Notes: generated from the sequence alone by a model not told the origin. A DNA stretch of 64,000 bases from Acanthosepion lycidas (GCA_963932145.1 OZ010590.1:55750142-55814141), one strand, 5' to 3'. Shown: positions 1-11,769, numbered from the stretch's first letter. Made by a program: numbers and translations.

Positions 1-199
1 AAGCTTTGAAAATGATAAAGTAGGGATTTTTGATAATAAATCAAATTAACCCCAGCTCAGGTATACTGAAATACCTCAACATATGCAAGCTGGCTTTTAG
101 CCCTTAGACTTATTCTTAGTGAAGATGCTGCAAATTAACATTACCACTCCTCTTCATTCACCAGTTGCAAAATACTGTCCAAAAAGACCGAGTTGACCG

Positions 200-470
200 A
201 AGAAGATTTTCCCAGGTTAAAGATATTTCAAAAGACACGTAATGAAGAAAGAGGGTTTGGAGAATTTCACACACTCAAGACATATTGGATAGAGGGCAGC
301 AGTCAGTAATCTAACAAATTTGTATAAAGGGATGGAAGAACAGAGACTGAGAGGGATGGTGAACAAAACAAAAAAAAAAAACAAACCTTACCTAAAAATA
401 GTTTAAGTTGTGGAGAGTCATGATTGTCCACATCCCGAAGGTACATGGCACACAGAAGAAGAATCTAGTG
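200..470 (+). mobile_element. LINE 3' coding fragment (family B), decayed
   Basis: This block reads as the C-terminal end of a non-LTR retrotransposon. It carries the phrases seen again at 18.95-19.56, 22.03-22.44 and 50.03-50.40 kb: a stretch reading like 'EEREGFGEFHTLK', then a Trp-Met-Glu segment, then a stretch ending in CCTGAAGG-type DNA and 'GTWHT'. Several stops and a poly-A interruption near 370 make it a relic. The family call rests on the four mutually similar copies in this window; the clade is not determined. Confidence 0.5.
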
Positions 471-1019
471 GAAGATTTGGAGATGAGGTTTGGAAAACCG
501 AATTTGTTTACAGGCCCAAGACCAAACTTCCCTGATTGAATTGCTTAACTGTTTACCAATCGCCAATCCGGTTTATCCAATATGTTGTGAATAATGTCGA
601 CATATATTAATTCAACAGCTTGCCCGTAGTTAGGTAGACCACAGCACTGCAAAATTAGGAAGGCTTAAACTGATGTTACCTCCAACAAGTAAAATCTGTG
701 TTATTGTTTTTATGTCTCTTGTAATTTACTTCTTTTGTTCCTGAGGACATTAAAACCTCCTTGCATTTAAAACTGGAACATAACTTTGGGCTAGAAGATT
801 GACTGATGGAGTGACTTATTCCAAGTAAAACTCTGATGAGCACCAGGAGACAAGGATGTTATATTCTCCTACAATACTATTTCTGATATCCAGAACATAT
901 TCTTCTGTCTTTGGCATGATGGAGATGTTCTGACAAAAGATGATGAATTGCCAACATAATATATGTGGAATCAACTTGTATAACATAATAGAACAATCTA
1001 AAAAAATGTAGAAATATCA

Positions 1020-1020
<1 letters not shown>

Positions 1021-1050
<30 letters not shown>
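1021..1050. repeat. (TA)n microsatellite
   Basis: A run of about 15 TA dinucleotides. It abuts the tRNA-like SINE relic at 1055-1175 and probably grew from that element's tail. Confidence 0.9.
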
Positions 1051-1051
1051 C

Positions 1052-1178
1052 ATCCACAAACTGACTATTTCACTCATCAGTGTGGCTAAACGTCAAGTTG
1101 CCTCTAGCTAGTATCGAAATCTGGTTGAATTGACGTCAATCATAGAATCTATCCATAAGCCAATGCTGGATCCACTGG
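1052..1178 (-). mobile_element. tRNA-derived SINE (family V), minus orientation
   Basis: It shares a block with 13040-13190: CACTCATCAGTGTGGCTA, CTCTAGCTAG and ATCGAAAYCYGG. On the minus strand this gives a B-box-like GGTTTCGAT followed upstream by an A-box-like TGGCTTA..GTAG. The copy here is more diverged than the one at 13 kb. Confidence 0.55.
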
Positions 1179-1179
1179 A

Positions 1180-2298
1180 ACTTGAGGATATCAATGTAAC
1201 AATTTTTGGAACTTATAAACTTAATGTGTCAGTAAACATCTTTTTACCACAGTTCATATTGCAATTTTTTGTTGTGGTATTGCTTTTCTCTATCACCGTG
1301 TATTACTGGTTCCCAGATTGTTTTCATTTCTATGCTTGGCCAGCTTAGGAGATTTTTGTAGCTTAGCATATGTGCTGATTTCATAAGTGTTCGTATTTTT
1401 TAGTGATGTTCTCTGTCTATTGTTTCAACCTCATCCCTGTTTCTCCTTTGTATATTTTCCCACAGCTGCACAGGATGGCGTACACACAGTCCTTAGTCAT
1501 GTTCTCCTCTATGGTGGGGGGGTCTTACTTGGAAGTGGTGTCTGTGAAGTGTTGAACCACTTTTGAAGGTCGTCCTGATATTATATGGACCACAGATCAT
1601 TTGTATTTTTTTCTGATAATCCCTTCTCATAAGGTAGGCAGTTCAAAGCTGTTTTCTGAGAACTGTTATCCTCTTGTACCCTTCTATTCCAGTTTGTCAG
1701 AGCTGCTGCCATGTACCCAGGGTAGTTTTGTTGTAGGGTACTGTTTATACTGACAATATGTCTTTGGGTTGACACTTCTGACTTTTACTTGATGTTGTAA
1801 GCAGCAAACAAGCCCTTTCTTTACACTGTATGGGTAGTAGAAATTGAAATTGAGGTATTCTCCAGTGAATGTTGGCTTGCGGTATATGGATGTCTTGAAC
1901 CCATGTTCTGTTCGAGATGATAGTACATCCCGGAATGCTAGTTTGTTATCGTTTTCTCTCTTTATTGTGAACTGTATCGAAGATCTTATTGAGTTCACAT
2001 GGTCCAATAGTAGCTGGACCTCTTCCTGGTGTGGCCAGAGTATGAAGGTGTCATCTACATATCTCAGCCATAGCATTGGCTTTAGTGATGTGGATTCTAA
2101 TGCCATTTCTTCAAAGTATTCCATGTATATGTTTGCCATTGCTGGTGATAATGGCAAGCCTTCATCCTGTCGATATATGTCTGATTCCATTCCAATGTAT
2201 GTTGTTTGTGTAAAGAAAGTCAGCATCTTTATCAGGTTTTCTGTTGGTATACTGGTCCATTCTCCTAGGGAGAATGTAAATAGTGTAAATAATGACAA
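1180..2298 (-). pseudogene. Penelope-like element, RT C-half plus GIY-YIG endonuclease, decayed
   Basis: The minus-strand reading shows PLE reverse-transcriptase motifs in order: LSPAMANIYMEYFEEMAL, then the catalytic box LRYVDDTFILW, then LAFRDVLSSR and SIYRKPTFTGEYLNF, all of which follow the family pattern. After a stop and frame changes, another frame (about 1430-1500) carries CSCGKIYKGETG, the start of the GIY-YIG endonuclease typical of EN(+) PLEs. The 1180-1400 stretch resembles the PLE C-terminal tail found again near 11.65 and 54.8 kb. The N-terminal RT part is missing: the reading begins just before RT motif 3, where the usual AMG of that motif is replaced. Such elements encode a reverse transcriptase and endonuclease for their own copying; this copy is dead. 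On the plus strand, sequence beyond 2275 matches sequence near 63540. Confidence 0.85.
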
Positions 2299-2619
2299 TA
2301 TCTCATCTCAGAAATATAGACAGATATCAATAAACATCATTCAAATAATTATTCAAAATCATTAAAGTTATGAATTTTTGCTACTTGTAGTAAACATTGT
2401 ATTAGCTAGGCTCTCATTGTTTTCTAAAAGTCAATTTCTTGCAACCCAGTTTGCAAAAAGAAAAGGTGACATTTGAAGATTTGTTTTCAGGTGATATACA
2501 TAAGTGACATTTCAATGTGTCTTTGTATTTGATTTATACGTGGATTGTGATGTTTTTATTTTAAGAGTAAAAATGAAAGAAAATGAGATTCATTTTCATC
2601 ATTTGATTTTTTTTTTATT

Positions 2620-3535
2620 TCTGAAAAAGAAAAACTGACAATAAAACAGCAAAACAAATGTGTGCTGTTTATGGACATGGTGCCATAGCTGAGAGTACTG
2701 TTTGTAAGGTTCAGAAATGGAAATTTTAATTTGAAAGACTGAGAATATTCTGGCAGGCCTGCAGTCATTGATGATAACCAAATGGAAATGCCAAATAAAA
2801 ATAATCCAGGTTATATGACATGGGATATCACAGAGATAGTCCACATATCTTGTATGAGTATTGTAAGGCATTTGAAAACACTAGAATATGTGAATCACTA
2901 GGATTTTTAAGTGTCTCATGATGCAATGGAAACAACTTAATAGATCACATTTACATTTGTAGTTCTTTGTTCAAATGCAAAAGAAATTACCTATTTTTAA
3001 AAGAATAAACAAGAGTGATGAAAAATAGATTGTTTTCAGCAAAAAATGGCTCTGTGGAAAACAAAATGAGTCATTGTTAACTACTTGAAAAGCTGGTCTG
3101 CATCTGAAGTGATGGAGGGGTTGGAAGGGCATTGTGTATTATGAAATCAGATGTTGAATTCAGACAAGTACTATTGCCACTTGAACTGACTAAAGGCATC
3201 AGTTAATGAAAAGCATCCAGAATTGACAAATTGGAAGGGTGTTGTTTTCCATTAGAACAATGCTGAACATCATGTGTCTTTGGAGATATGGTAGAAATTA
3301 TTACATCTTAGCTGGGATATCCTGCTATACATGCTGTACTCACCTGACCCTGCACTTTTTGGATTATCATTAATTTCATTCCCTACAAAATGATCTTAAT
3401 GTGAATAACTTTAATTCTCTGGAAGCCTGTAAAAATCAATTAAACCAATCCATCACCCAGAAAAATGTCAAGTTCTGGGAGGATGGAAATATAGCAAAAG
3501 CTAGTAAAACAGGATTGCACATAAATGGTTGAATA
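2620..3535 (+). pseudogene. mariner-type transposase relic
   Basis: The plus strand retains scattered mariner transposase phrases in order across three frames. The N-terminal helix-turn-helix region reads VCAVYGHGAIAESTV (2657-2700). A stretch resembling 'YSPDPALFG' near 3337 corresponds to the catalytic SPDLAPSD segment, and the C-terminus reads KNVKFWEDGN (3463-3490). Length (about 0.9 kb) fits a single-exon mariner gene. Many stops and frameshifts show it is old. The normal protein cuts and pastes its own TIR-flanked DNA at TA sites; it may be related to the source of the TTAGGTTGGTGC MITEs in this window, but that is inference. Confidence 0.75.
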
Positions 3536-3539
3536 AATA

Positions 3540-4585
3540 TATGTACAAATATTCAAATATTTTCTTTGAAATTCACTTAAAAATCCTACAAACTTTTGTT
3601 CTGACTCAGTATATACTTTTTTATTTATTAATAAGAATATTTGGTCTGCTATCAAACATTGAGCACTTTTTTTATCTCCTCAAATTTCATTTTTACCCCT
3701 TTGTGGGTATTTTTGATGATTATTGTTATTATATATGATGGCTTTTACATGTATAGTTTGGGTGCATCTGGTTATGTTAGAATGATGTTTTTTGTTTATA
3801 TCAGGGTTGTTGTTTGTGTTATTATTAAGTTCTTTAAAGTTAATTTTATTTTATTCAATGAAAAAATAGTTAGGGAAATTAATGTTGATAAGTATCTTTT
3901 ATAACATAATGGGTAAAGAAGAAATTTTTGCTCAGTTAACCTTTATCATAGGCTTTACAAAAAGTTTATCATGCCACTGAGGGTAACTGATCCTTGAACA
4001 ATAATGTTTGAATTTCATATTTCTGTTGTCATATCCTGCAATGGCAGCAGCAAATTAAAAATAAAGATAATGAAATTGAGAGATGTTGAAAAAGAATGCA
4101 ATACAAATGGAATAATATTAATAATGCATTGTGCTAAAGGTTAATCATGTTTTTTATAACCTGTTTTATATCTGTGAGGTCATTAACTTTTGTAATTAAG
4201 ACAGGACTTTTTTTTTCTTTTTTTTGCATGGGTTTTTTTTATATTGAAGTATTGTGATAATTAGCATCTCCTAGAACATAAAGAAAATAATTTTTATTAT
4301 TAATCTTAAAAAGTCAATGTCCTTTCAGATATAAAAATAGATGTCATGAAAAAAACTTGATTAAGCAAGTGAATGTTACATTAAATATGTTATCAGATCT
4401 AAGACACGTGTAGTGATTAAAACATGTCATTTGAAGAGATTCAGCGGGAAAATAAAATTTTAAGTGTTTTTTTTAAGTTTATTATCACAGTCTGTTTTGA
4501 GTACAAGAAAATACACTGATAATTTTTTTTCCTTTCAGGATGGCTTGTTAATTTTAACTTCTTCAAAATTAAACTGCTCTCTATT
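3540..4585. other. AT-rich stretch, no gene seen
   Basis: Very AT-rich with homopolymer runs. The short open frames are chance products of low stop density on skewed sequence. No repeat family is recognised. Confidence 0.5.
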
Positions 4586-4589
4586 AATC

Positions 4590-5300
4590 ATTTGAGACCC
4601 CTTTCTACCTACCATTAGTTATGCTAATACTAACCTCCAGGAGAGTGACTTGTGCTTTGTCTGGCTAATGATCTGACACAAAATGGAAAGTTTATATTGA
4701 ATCCCTTGCTAGGTTAGCTGCTAAGAAAGTTGACACAGATTCTCTTCTGAATCAATCTTGCATATCTATGTCTACATTGCTGCCACCTATGGTCTGGTAG
4801 TCCTGCAATATATACCTAGAGATCCTTGATAAAATCCAAAGAATCGGCAATATTATTGGCATCACAGTTTCAGTCACTTTCCTACTGCTGTAAAGTTGCC
4901 TCCCTATGCTTTTTCAATAAATACTTCCATGGCAACTGTTCAGATGAGCTCTTTACTATGGTACCTAGACTTTACAAATTTAAATGCAGTACTTGATTGG
5001 CGATAAGGTATCACCCATATGCAGTTGAGTTGGCTAAATGTAAACATAAGTTCTATGCTAAGTTTCTTTTCTGGAATTTCTTGATTGTGGAACTCTTTTC
5101 TGGTTCCATGCTTTCCAGCCAACTTTAATCTTCAAAAATGTGAATGTCATGTCAATTGCTTTCTACTGTCCTACTGATTGAACTTCTTTTGTTCTTGCTC
5201 CTTAGTAAAGTTTCTGTTTTTTTTAAATTCTTTCACACCCAGTAACCCTAGTGACTTTACTGCCTTGCTTGGGGTAAAATTGATTTTAAAATAAAATTAT
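4590..5300 (+). mobile_element. LINE 3' fragment (family A)
   Basis: This matches the C-terminal part of the LINE read at 36.8-38.7 kb on the minus strand. It has a segment reading like 'WKVYIESLARLAAKKV', a stretch around 'NKYFHGNCSDELFTMVPR' (near 4915-4970), then 'GTLFWFHAFQ' near the end. It finishes with the family's 3' tail, CTGCCTTGCTTGGGGTAAAAT near 5260. The copy is 5'-truncated with many stops. Confidence 0.75.
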
Positions 5301-5459
5301 AAATAAATTTACTTAGAAATTAAGATTTTGTCTTTTATCTCTTAATGTGTTCATTTTTCTCTCTTTTGATTGTGTGTACAAGTAAAAAGGAATGGAGAAA
5401 TAATTTAAAAAAAACAAAACAAAAAAATCTCTATCAGGACCTTGCCTAGAAACTGAAGA

Positions 5460-5640
5460 TGTGCAGTTAGGTAATTCCCATATTAACTGGTGCACTGGTA
5501 ACAGTTATCAAAACTCTAAAGTTGAGATTGGAAAAGCTGGTGATTATAGGAAGAATTAAAACTGACCTGATCACATCAGTCTTGAGGTCGGTAAGAATAT
5601 TGAGGAAGGTACTGAAGTTCTGAAGAGGCTTCATGTCATT
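5460..5640 (+). mobile_element. LINE reverse-transcriptase C-terminal relic
   Basis: A plus-strand frame reads like 'VIPILTGALVTVIKTLKLRL' followed by an arginine-rich helix 'SVLRSVRILRKVLKF'. This is the hydrophobic IxxGALGxxxxxL then LxxxRILRKVL signature found at the C-terminus of many metazoan LINE polyproteins. It is short and has a stop; the overlapping minus-strand open frame (5467-5769) is its shadow. Confidence 0.5.
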
Positions 5641-5767
5641 GGATCCCCCAGCAAGCACAATTTGATATTTGGTGCCAATGTTGAAATGCAAGAAGAAAAG
5701 GACCATTACCACCATTCCAGAAGTGTTTAAATACATTTTTGCCATGCTCTTAGTGAATTTTAAAATC

Positions 5768-7347
5768 AATTACCATATATCTCTGAATATAAGGCAACCA
5801 TTAAATCTTAAATATGGCCCCCCATCACTCCAAAATTTATAAATATGGACTCCTTCCTAGTACAACAGTTGCAAAAAGCTAACCTTAAATCTTGTGGTGT
5901 ATCGGCACTGGTAAGTAGGCTAGTATGCTTGTACCATGGATCATGGTAGGCTAACAACTCAGTATGATAACTACCAATATAAATATTTCTACTTAAAACA
6001 ACTCATGTTATCATACCTTACTACAGGTGTAAATGTAATAAAACTACTTTTACTTCTTGATTTCCCATTAAAATGAAAAATTCAAGAAACAATTACACAG
6101 CAATTTGCAAAAGCTCCACTGAGCAACACACAGAAGTAGCAAGTAATGTAAACAAATTTTTCATTCCTGATTTGTCGAGTTATGGATGTTTTTACACCAA
6201 TCATTATTTTTCATAGTAGTGTTAATTACAACATTTAGGATAAAATACAATCTATATTTCTAATTAAAATTCATTATCATTTTGATGTGTTAAATAACAA
6301 AAACATTTAGTGTAATATGCAGATTTTATTTTTCAATAACAAACATTATATGGTATTTTTTGTAGTGTTAAGCAACAAAACATTTAAGATGCCACAAAAT
6401 CTTTATTTTTCATTACAGAATACACAACTTTTGTTTTCATTTGTATGAGTCGTAAGAATGAAATTGTTATTTTCATAAAGATTCATGTTAATACTTTATA
6501 TTATTTTATTCCATTTGACTTGATAATGATAATTGTAAGGAAAACAATATTTGTCATAACATCAGCTTTGTTTTATACTTGTACAAATCCTTATCATAGG
6601 CCTAATTGCTACTGGCAGTGCAGGCTAGTCTATGTTTTTGGTTGTCTTATATGATATGGATATCAGATAAAATCACAAAAATTTACCTAGATTCTGGGTT
6701 TTATCTAGATGTTGTGGAAATATATGGTAAGTAAATAAACAAATTAACAAACTATGAATGCACATATAAACAATTGTAAATATAATAAAAAAAATAATCA
6801 ACAACAAATAATTAAATAACCCATAATATATAATAAGTAAAAAGTTAATAAAAAAGACTATAAAATAGCTACAAATAACCACATTTGAAACAGCAATTAT
6901 TCACATTCAATAGCCTCTAGAATAATTTGAAACATATCTCTTAGGGTAATACAATAGAATTTGCTATTCATAATGCACCATTGAGCAGCATATATAGTTG
7001 AGTCAAAACACACATGGTCTGAAGATTGTGCTGAGCATGCTGCCACTCAGGGTTTACTTTAGTCTCCATGACACTAGTCCAACTGCTAATAACTTCTCAA
7101 CTCAGAGATTTCTACAGAAATCGCATATTGAATATTTTAATGTTATGTAATTTTTATTTCCTGCAACTAGCTGATGACTTGTTTCTGAAGTGGTTGATGC
7201 GGCATCTGATGAGAAAGTTTTCTTACACTTGCACTGAATCTATGATCCGTGAAGATTCAAAAGACAGTTGATGAAGACAGTGAAAGCAACTATTGCATTT
7301 CTTACAAAAATTTTAGGTCGCTTTTATATGTGGAGATATACGGTAAT
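5768..7347. mobile_element. TIR-bounded DNA transposon remnant, about 1.6 kb
   Basis: The left end (5769-5798) and right end (7317-7347) are imperfect inverted repeats of about 30 bases. Both begin ATTACCRTATATCTC when read inward and continue into an ATATAA stretch. The interior is AT-rich. An open frame near 7165-7271 (LADDLFLKWLMRHLMRKFS) may be the last remnant of a transposase or chance. The style of the termini recalls DNA transposon families whose ends resemble 'CCGTATATNCTC..TATAAG'; superfamily not determined. Confidence 0.55.
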
Positions 7348-8091
7348 TGGAATACTTTCTTTTTTAGTTCAGTAGAAAAATAATCAAAGAAATTGTTCTT
7401 TCCAATAGTGCAAAAAAAGCAATAGAATATTACATTGAGTGCTTTTAAAACAAAAATGAATGGATATCATATGTAACCCAAAGAGAAAATAATAACAGAA
7501 GACAAAAGGTTAAGCAGGAGCCCCCCCCCCAATCAATATAGGAAAGGGTGAGTGTTAACAGAGGACTGAGAAACCTATCTTCCTGAAAAATTTTTTAAAG
7601 TGAAAGAAGAGAGGTTTATTATAAAAGAGAATACACTTCTGAAAGACAGGGAATCAGGTGGCAGGCTAGTAATTCCCAAAGCAAGCCCCCACTGTACTCT
7701 CTCTCTATATATAGCTACTGATATAGTCAGTCAACATAAGCAATAGGGAGTGTGGGACATTCCATTACAACAGTAACACTCTCTATTTGGTCAATAAATG
7801 CTGAATGTTTCCTTCTAAGGAAGTAGCTAATATTACCATTACTAATGTCTTATGTTTAAAAGTATTTCTTTGAGATTTATGTTAACATCAATATATTGTC
7901 TGTTCTGAAACATCATCTTCATTTATTCAGTTAGCGCATTATGTGTCATTTTGGTCACCACTCCCCATCATTTCACAATTGTGTTTCATGGTTACATTCA
8001 AGAGAGAGTAATGAAATGGCTTGCTGGTTCCTTTTGCACTAGGGATGTTGAAGTTACCCCATTCCTCCTCTCGGAAGTTAAAGAGGCAAGA

Positions 8092-8240
8092 AGCTACAAG
8101 GCAGCAGGTCGTTTTGAATTCAGTTTTCCTTTTCCTAGATTGGTTGCCAACCAAGGCTATAGGACCCATTTTGTCCTGCTATTAATTCTTAGCTGAGGAA
8201 AGAGCTGGCTTCATACCTTTCCCAAAGGTTCTGAAATGGT
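8092..8240 (-). mobile_element. tRNA-derived SINE body fragment, minus orientation
   Basis: It carries the body of the SINE family seen at 8861, 9405, 22841, 23371, 43154 and 61745. Marks include GGTTGCCAACCAAGGCTATA, TTAGCTGAGG and TTCATACCTTTCCCAA. The tRNA-like head is missing. Confidence 0.65.
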
Positions 8241-8860
8241 AATTTTTTTTTAAATGAATATTTTTTATGACAATAAATAGAACATATTATTCTTTCTGTG
8301 TATGCTCAAATTAAAATTACTTACCATCGTCTAAAATTTGTTGAAATTATTCTGAAATTTATACAAAATTGGATTAATATAACTGAATTTATTTATTTTT
8401 TTAAAATATGGGAAACACCAAAAAATCTTGCTGCGAAAGCAATCAGTAACAGGAAAGATTTCTTTTCAATCAACATATATACTGCGATGATGATTGATTT
8501 AAAAATTTCTCTAACCAAATACAAAATTTAAAATAATTCTAAATAATAAGTATATAGATGTTCTTATATCTAACTTGTTTTCATTTTAACAATCTGTAAC
8601 CTATGATAGTGTGAGTAGAATTTATTAAACAGATGTGTCAGAACTGTCATTCAATTAAATGATTACCTGCATCAATACCTGTAGAAAATTTATAAGGAGG
8701 AAAAAATAATCACAATTGAATCAAATATTACATTTGAATCCTGAACATGTAGAGAAAAATGTCAGTTTTCTTTGGTGCTATCCACTGACTTTACAGTTAC
8801 TCTTGAGCATTGTGTTTCTGCAGAGACATTTCTGGTGGTAAGGAACATATTTTATTTGGA

Positions 8861-9072
8861 TGTGTGGGTGGTGTGATGGATAGTGGCTCAAAATAAGAAA
8901 TTTCAGAATATAGTTAGAATTCCAGTTGAGTTCATTACATTCATGTATGCGCAAATACTCTTGGGAAGGCATGAATCCATTTCTACCCCTAGCTATGAGT
9001 CAAATATCAGGACAGACTAGGTTCTATAGTCTTGGTTGCTATCCAGTCTAGAGAGGCTGACTTGATAAAAAC
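8861..9072 (+). mobile_element. tRNA-derived SINE (family S), plus orientation
   Basis: The head has an A-box-like GTGGTGTGATGGATAGTGG. A B-box-like AGTTAGAATTCCAG follows, then GAGTTCATTACATTCATG, a GGGAAGGCATGAATCC body and CCTAGCTATGAGTCAAATA. The same order recurs in the other copies. RNA polymerase III promoter function is inferred from the family type. Confidence 0.75.
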
Positions 9073-9402
9073 ACCCATCCCCCAGCAGTCTGGGCCACTT
9101 GTGGTGATGTGTGGGTCTATAAAAATGCCCAGTGACTGAAATTCTTCAGTCATGTGAGTTGTGCATTCTGCTGCAATCAAAAAAAGTGTTGCTCATTTGC
9201 AAATTTTTATTAATTAAGCTCATTTTTATCAAATCTTAGTCTGCAGTTTGTTAATTGAAAATTACGTAAGAGGATTGTCAGTGATTAGGAATAAAAGCAA
9301 ACATTTTGGTAAGGAATTGACTGTATGCAGGATTATCGAGTCACTGCAAATGATACTTTCTTTAGCTGTATAGTATGTGATTTGTGAGGGCTACATACAG
9401 AT

Positions 9403-9640
9403 TTGAATTCAGTTTTCCTTTTTCTAGACTGGTTGCCATTCAAGGCTATAGAACCCAGTCTATCTTACTATTTACCCATAGCTGGGGGGAGAAAAGTTGG
9501 ATTCATACCTTTCCTAAGGGTATTAGCATATAAGTGAATGTAATGAACTTCATTGGAATTTGAACTCAGTTCTCCAATTCCTCAATCTGAGCCATAATCC
9601 ATTACTCTATCATGCCTCCACATTATTGGTAGAATGGTGC
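9403..9640 (-). mobile_element. tRNA-derived SINE (family S), minus orientation, near complete
   Basis: The body and head are present in reverse: GGTTGCCATTCAAGGCTATA, CCCATAGCTGGGG, TTCATACCTTTCC, AATGAACTTCATTGGAATTTG, then the head ending CCATTACTCTATCATGCC. It is the minus-strand counterpart of the copy at 8861. Confidence 0.75.
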
Positions 9641-9645
9641 TATTT

Positions 9646-10345
9646 TATACGATACTAGCAGTAGAGTCCGGCGTTGCCCGGGGATGTAACAGTAAGAGAT
9701 AGATCAAATATCGACCATCATAAAGACTGAAAAATAAAATTGACAAAGATTATCGTTTAAGGTTGACGGACACGCATGTGTTAATTAGTTTTTTCTTGTT
9801 TTTTTTTTTTTTTTTTTTTTACGAATTGGTCAAACTCAAACAAAAACATTGTTTTCAATTGTTATGAGTCTACCGATTGAATAGAATTTTATTATAAACA
9901 ATTGTCTTGTAAATGGAATTTTTAAAGCATTCTGAATGTAAAAATAAAGAAAAATGTGTGCAAGACAATAAGAAACACTACCTGCCAAAAAAAAAGGTGA
10001 AGTTTTGTTGAATTCGGTTGAAAAATGTAGGAAATCTGATCCCATATATAAAGGAACACACACACACACACACACAGAGTCTGGGTTTTATAATAAGTAT
10101 AACTCGATATGAGTTGTCCCCCTTTCATTCTTGTGATGCCTCTTAATCGTGTTTTCAAATTGATTTCATGCAAAAACAATTGTTTTCCCAATTTTTGTCA
10201 CTGTCCAAACCACCGCAAGGTAATTTTACATAGTCCTGTGAAGTTTTGTTGAAATTGGTTGAAAAATGTAGGAAATCTGATCCAATATATAAACGTACAG
10301 ACACACACACACACACACAACCTGGGTTTTATAATAAGTATGATG
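9646..10345. repeat. Dispersed repeat starting GTCCGGCGTTGCCCGGG with a duplicated 3' module
   Basis: It begins ATACTAGCAG then GTCCGGCGTTGCCCGGGG, a GC-rich start of a kind seen on dispersed repeats of many invertebrates. It ends with a module present twice: 10001-10100 and 10239-10341. Each module runs GTGAAGTTTTGTTGAA, GGTTGAAAAATGTAGGAAAT, CTGATCC, a (CA)n tract, then CTGGGTTTTATAATAAGTAT. The (CA)n plus TATAATAAGTAT ends look like the element's 3' terminus, so the second copy is a terminal duplication or a second insertion. Class not established. Confidence 0.55.
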
Positions 10346-10572
10346 TATTATGGATATGAATTGTTAAGGATTTCATTAGAGAGATATGTTTAAATTAGAC
10401 AAAAGGGATTTTCAATTGTCGGCAGTTAAAACCATAGTTACTGACAGAATAGGGCAGTTATATAAGATAAATGCATTGTTAATGATTTTATGATTAAAAT
10501 GCATTGCAAAGCAGGGTGAATAAAATTCTCAGAGATCAGAAATTAATACAATTTTATTAACAGAATAGTTTT

Positions 10573-10573
<1 letters not shown>

Positions 10574-10606
<33 letters not shown>
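10574..10606. repeat. (TA)n microsatellite
   Basis: An uninterrupted TA run of about 16 units. Confidence 0.9.
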
Positions 10607-10608
<2 letters not shown>

Positions 10609-10854
10609 TACCAATATTCAAAAATTATAACATATGCATGTTATAACATCTACAAAAATAGCCATTTTGTTTCAACACTTCTGGTGTCTTGTCAAGTAAT
10701 AGTGTTGATTGCAAAATAAGGAGTTTCAAGAGTTCAAATATATGTATATATATTCTACATATTGGGTAACCAGGGATTAATGCAATACTACTGATTGAAG
10801 AGTGTAATTATTGTCAGGAATTAAGGCAGGTATTACTTATTGAAAAGGGTTATT

Positions 10855-10990
10855 ATACATATTTTATTTTTAATCTTCTCACCCCAAGCAAGGCAGTAAT
10901 GCCATTAAGACACATGGGATTACTGGGAGTGAAAGAAAATGAGAAAACTTTTAAAGAAGCAACAGGAAACCCAATCCTAAACAAAACGAG
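10855..10990 (-). mobile_element. LINE family A 3' tail, minus orientation
   Basis: CTCACCCCAAGCAAGGCAGTAATGCC followed by a GGGATTACTGGGAGTGAAAGA stretch is the reverse complement of the family A 3' end seen at 5.26, 45.08 and 55.82 kb. Only the tail is retained. Confidence 0.65.
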
Positions 10991-11184
10991 ATAAACTTCT
11001 ACTCCTGTTCAAAAGAGTGGGAAGGAGTGTGAACTGGAGTATAAGACAGCCTATCTACTCTTATTGAAAAATAAAATAAAAAACAAATTAATACATTTTT
11101 GGAGTGTAGGTGGATCATTTTATTCAATCATTGTTAATGATTAGGAATTAAGTGTTACTGATAGAGTATGACTATTATATGTGT

Positions 11185-11765
11185 AATTTTTTACATTATT
11201 CAGACTATTGTCCTCATCTTTGTCGCCATATTTATTACAACGTTTCCAGGTGGTTGGAATGGAATGTCGAACTGAACCCTTTATTTCGCTCACTGGGGTT
11301 CTAGTTCCACATGCCATGTTTAAGTTATCAGTTATCTCCTGTTAATTTTCTTTGTTAATTTTGTCTGAAAGTTCTCCACTGCCTTCACTGGTATTGAACT
11401 CACACTCTTTGGGTTCTGTCACTGGATCTAACCAACACCTTTATCCACTGTGCCATGTGTCCTCGAGGACATCGGTGTATGAATTTCTGGGTATTATAAA
11501 CCTAATGTCTTCAGCAACCATTTTTACCAGTACTCACATTGCAATTAATGCTGTTATCATTGCATGTTTTTACCAGAGCTCATATTGCAACTTTTTTGTT
11601 ATTATCACTTTTTTCTGGCACTCCTTATTACTGGTTCCCATATCGTATTTATTTCTATGCTTGGCGGGCTCAGGAGATTTTTGTGGCCTAGCATATGTGC
11701 TGATTCCTTAAGTTTATGAATTTTCCAATGGTGTTCCTTGTCTATGATCTCAACTTTATCCCACA
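11185..11765 (-). mobile_element. PLE-type 3' region with embedded tRNA-like SINE module
   Basis: Read on the minus strand it starts with a PLE C-terminal tail relic (11640-11760: the AGCACATATGCTAGG and CCAAGCATAG blocks shared with 1.3 and 54.8 kb). Next comes a tRNA-like module: GGCACAGTGGATAAAGG as A box, GAGTGTGAGTTCAATACC as B box (11390-11460). It ends in a terminal block with GAAATAAAGGGTTCAGTTCG and ATGGCGACAAAGATGAGGAC (11190-11300). The same three-part order recurs at 63.6-64.0 kb and partly at 54.6-55.1 kb, so the SINE-like module looks like a stable part of this element. Confidence 0.6.
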
Positions 11766-11769
11766 GAGG

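Noticed and set aside
817-850. CTGATGAG near 831 as a hammerhead core
   Set aside because: No GAAA core follows the potential stem and no stem I partner is found.
1844-2365. Long plus-strand open frame of 173 residues
   Set aside because: It is antisense to the PLE reverse transcriptase, which has recognisable motifs on the minus strand.
7068-7271. A host exon (LADDLFLKWLMRHL frame)
   Set aside because: It lies inside a TIR-bounded element and has no partner exon in phase.
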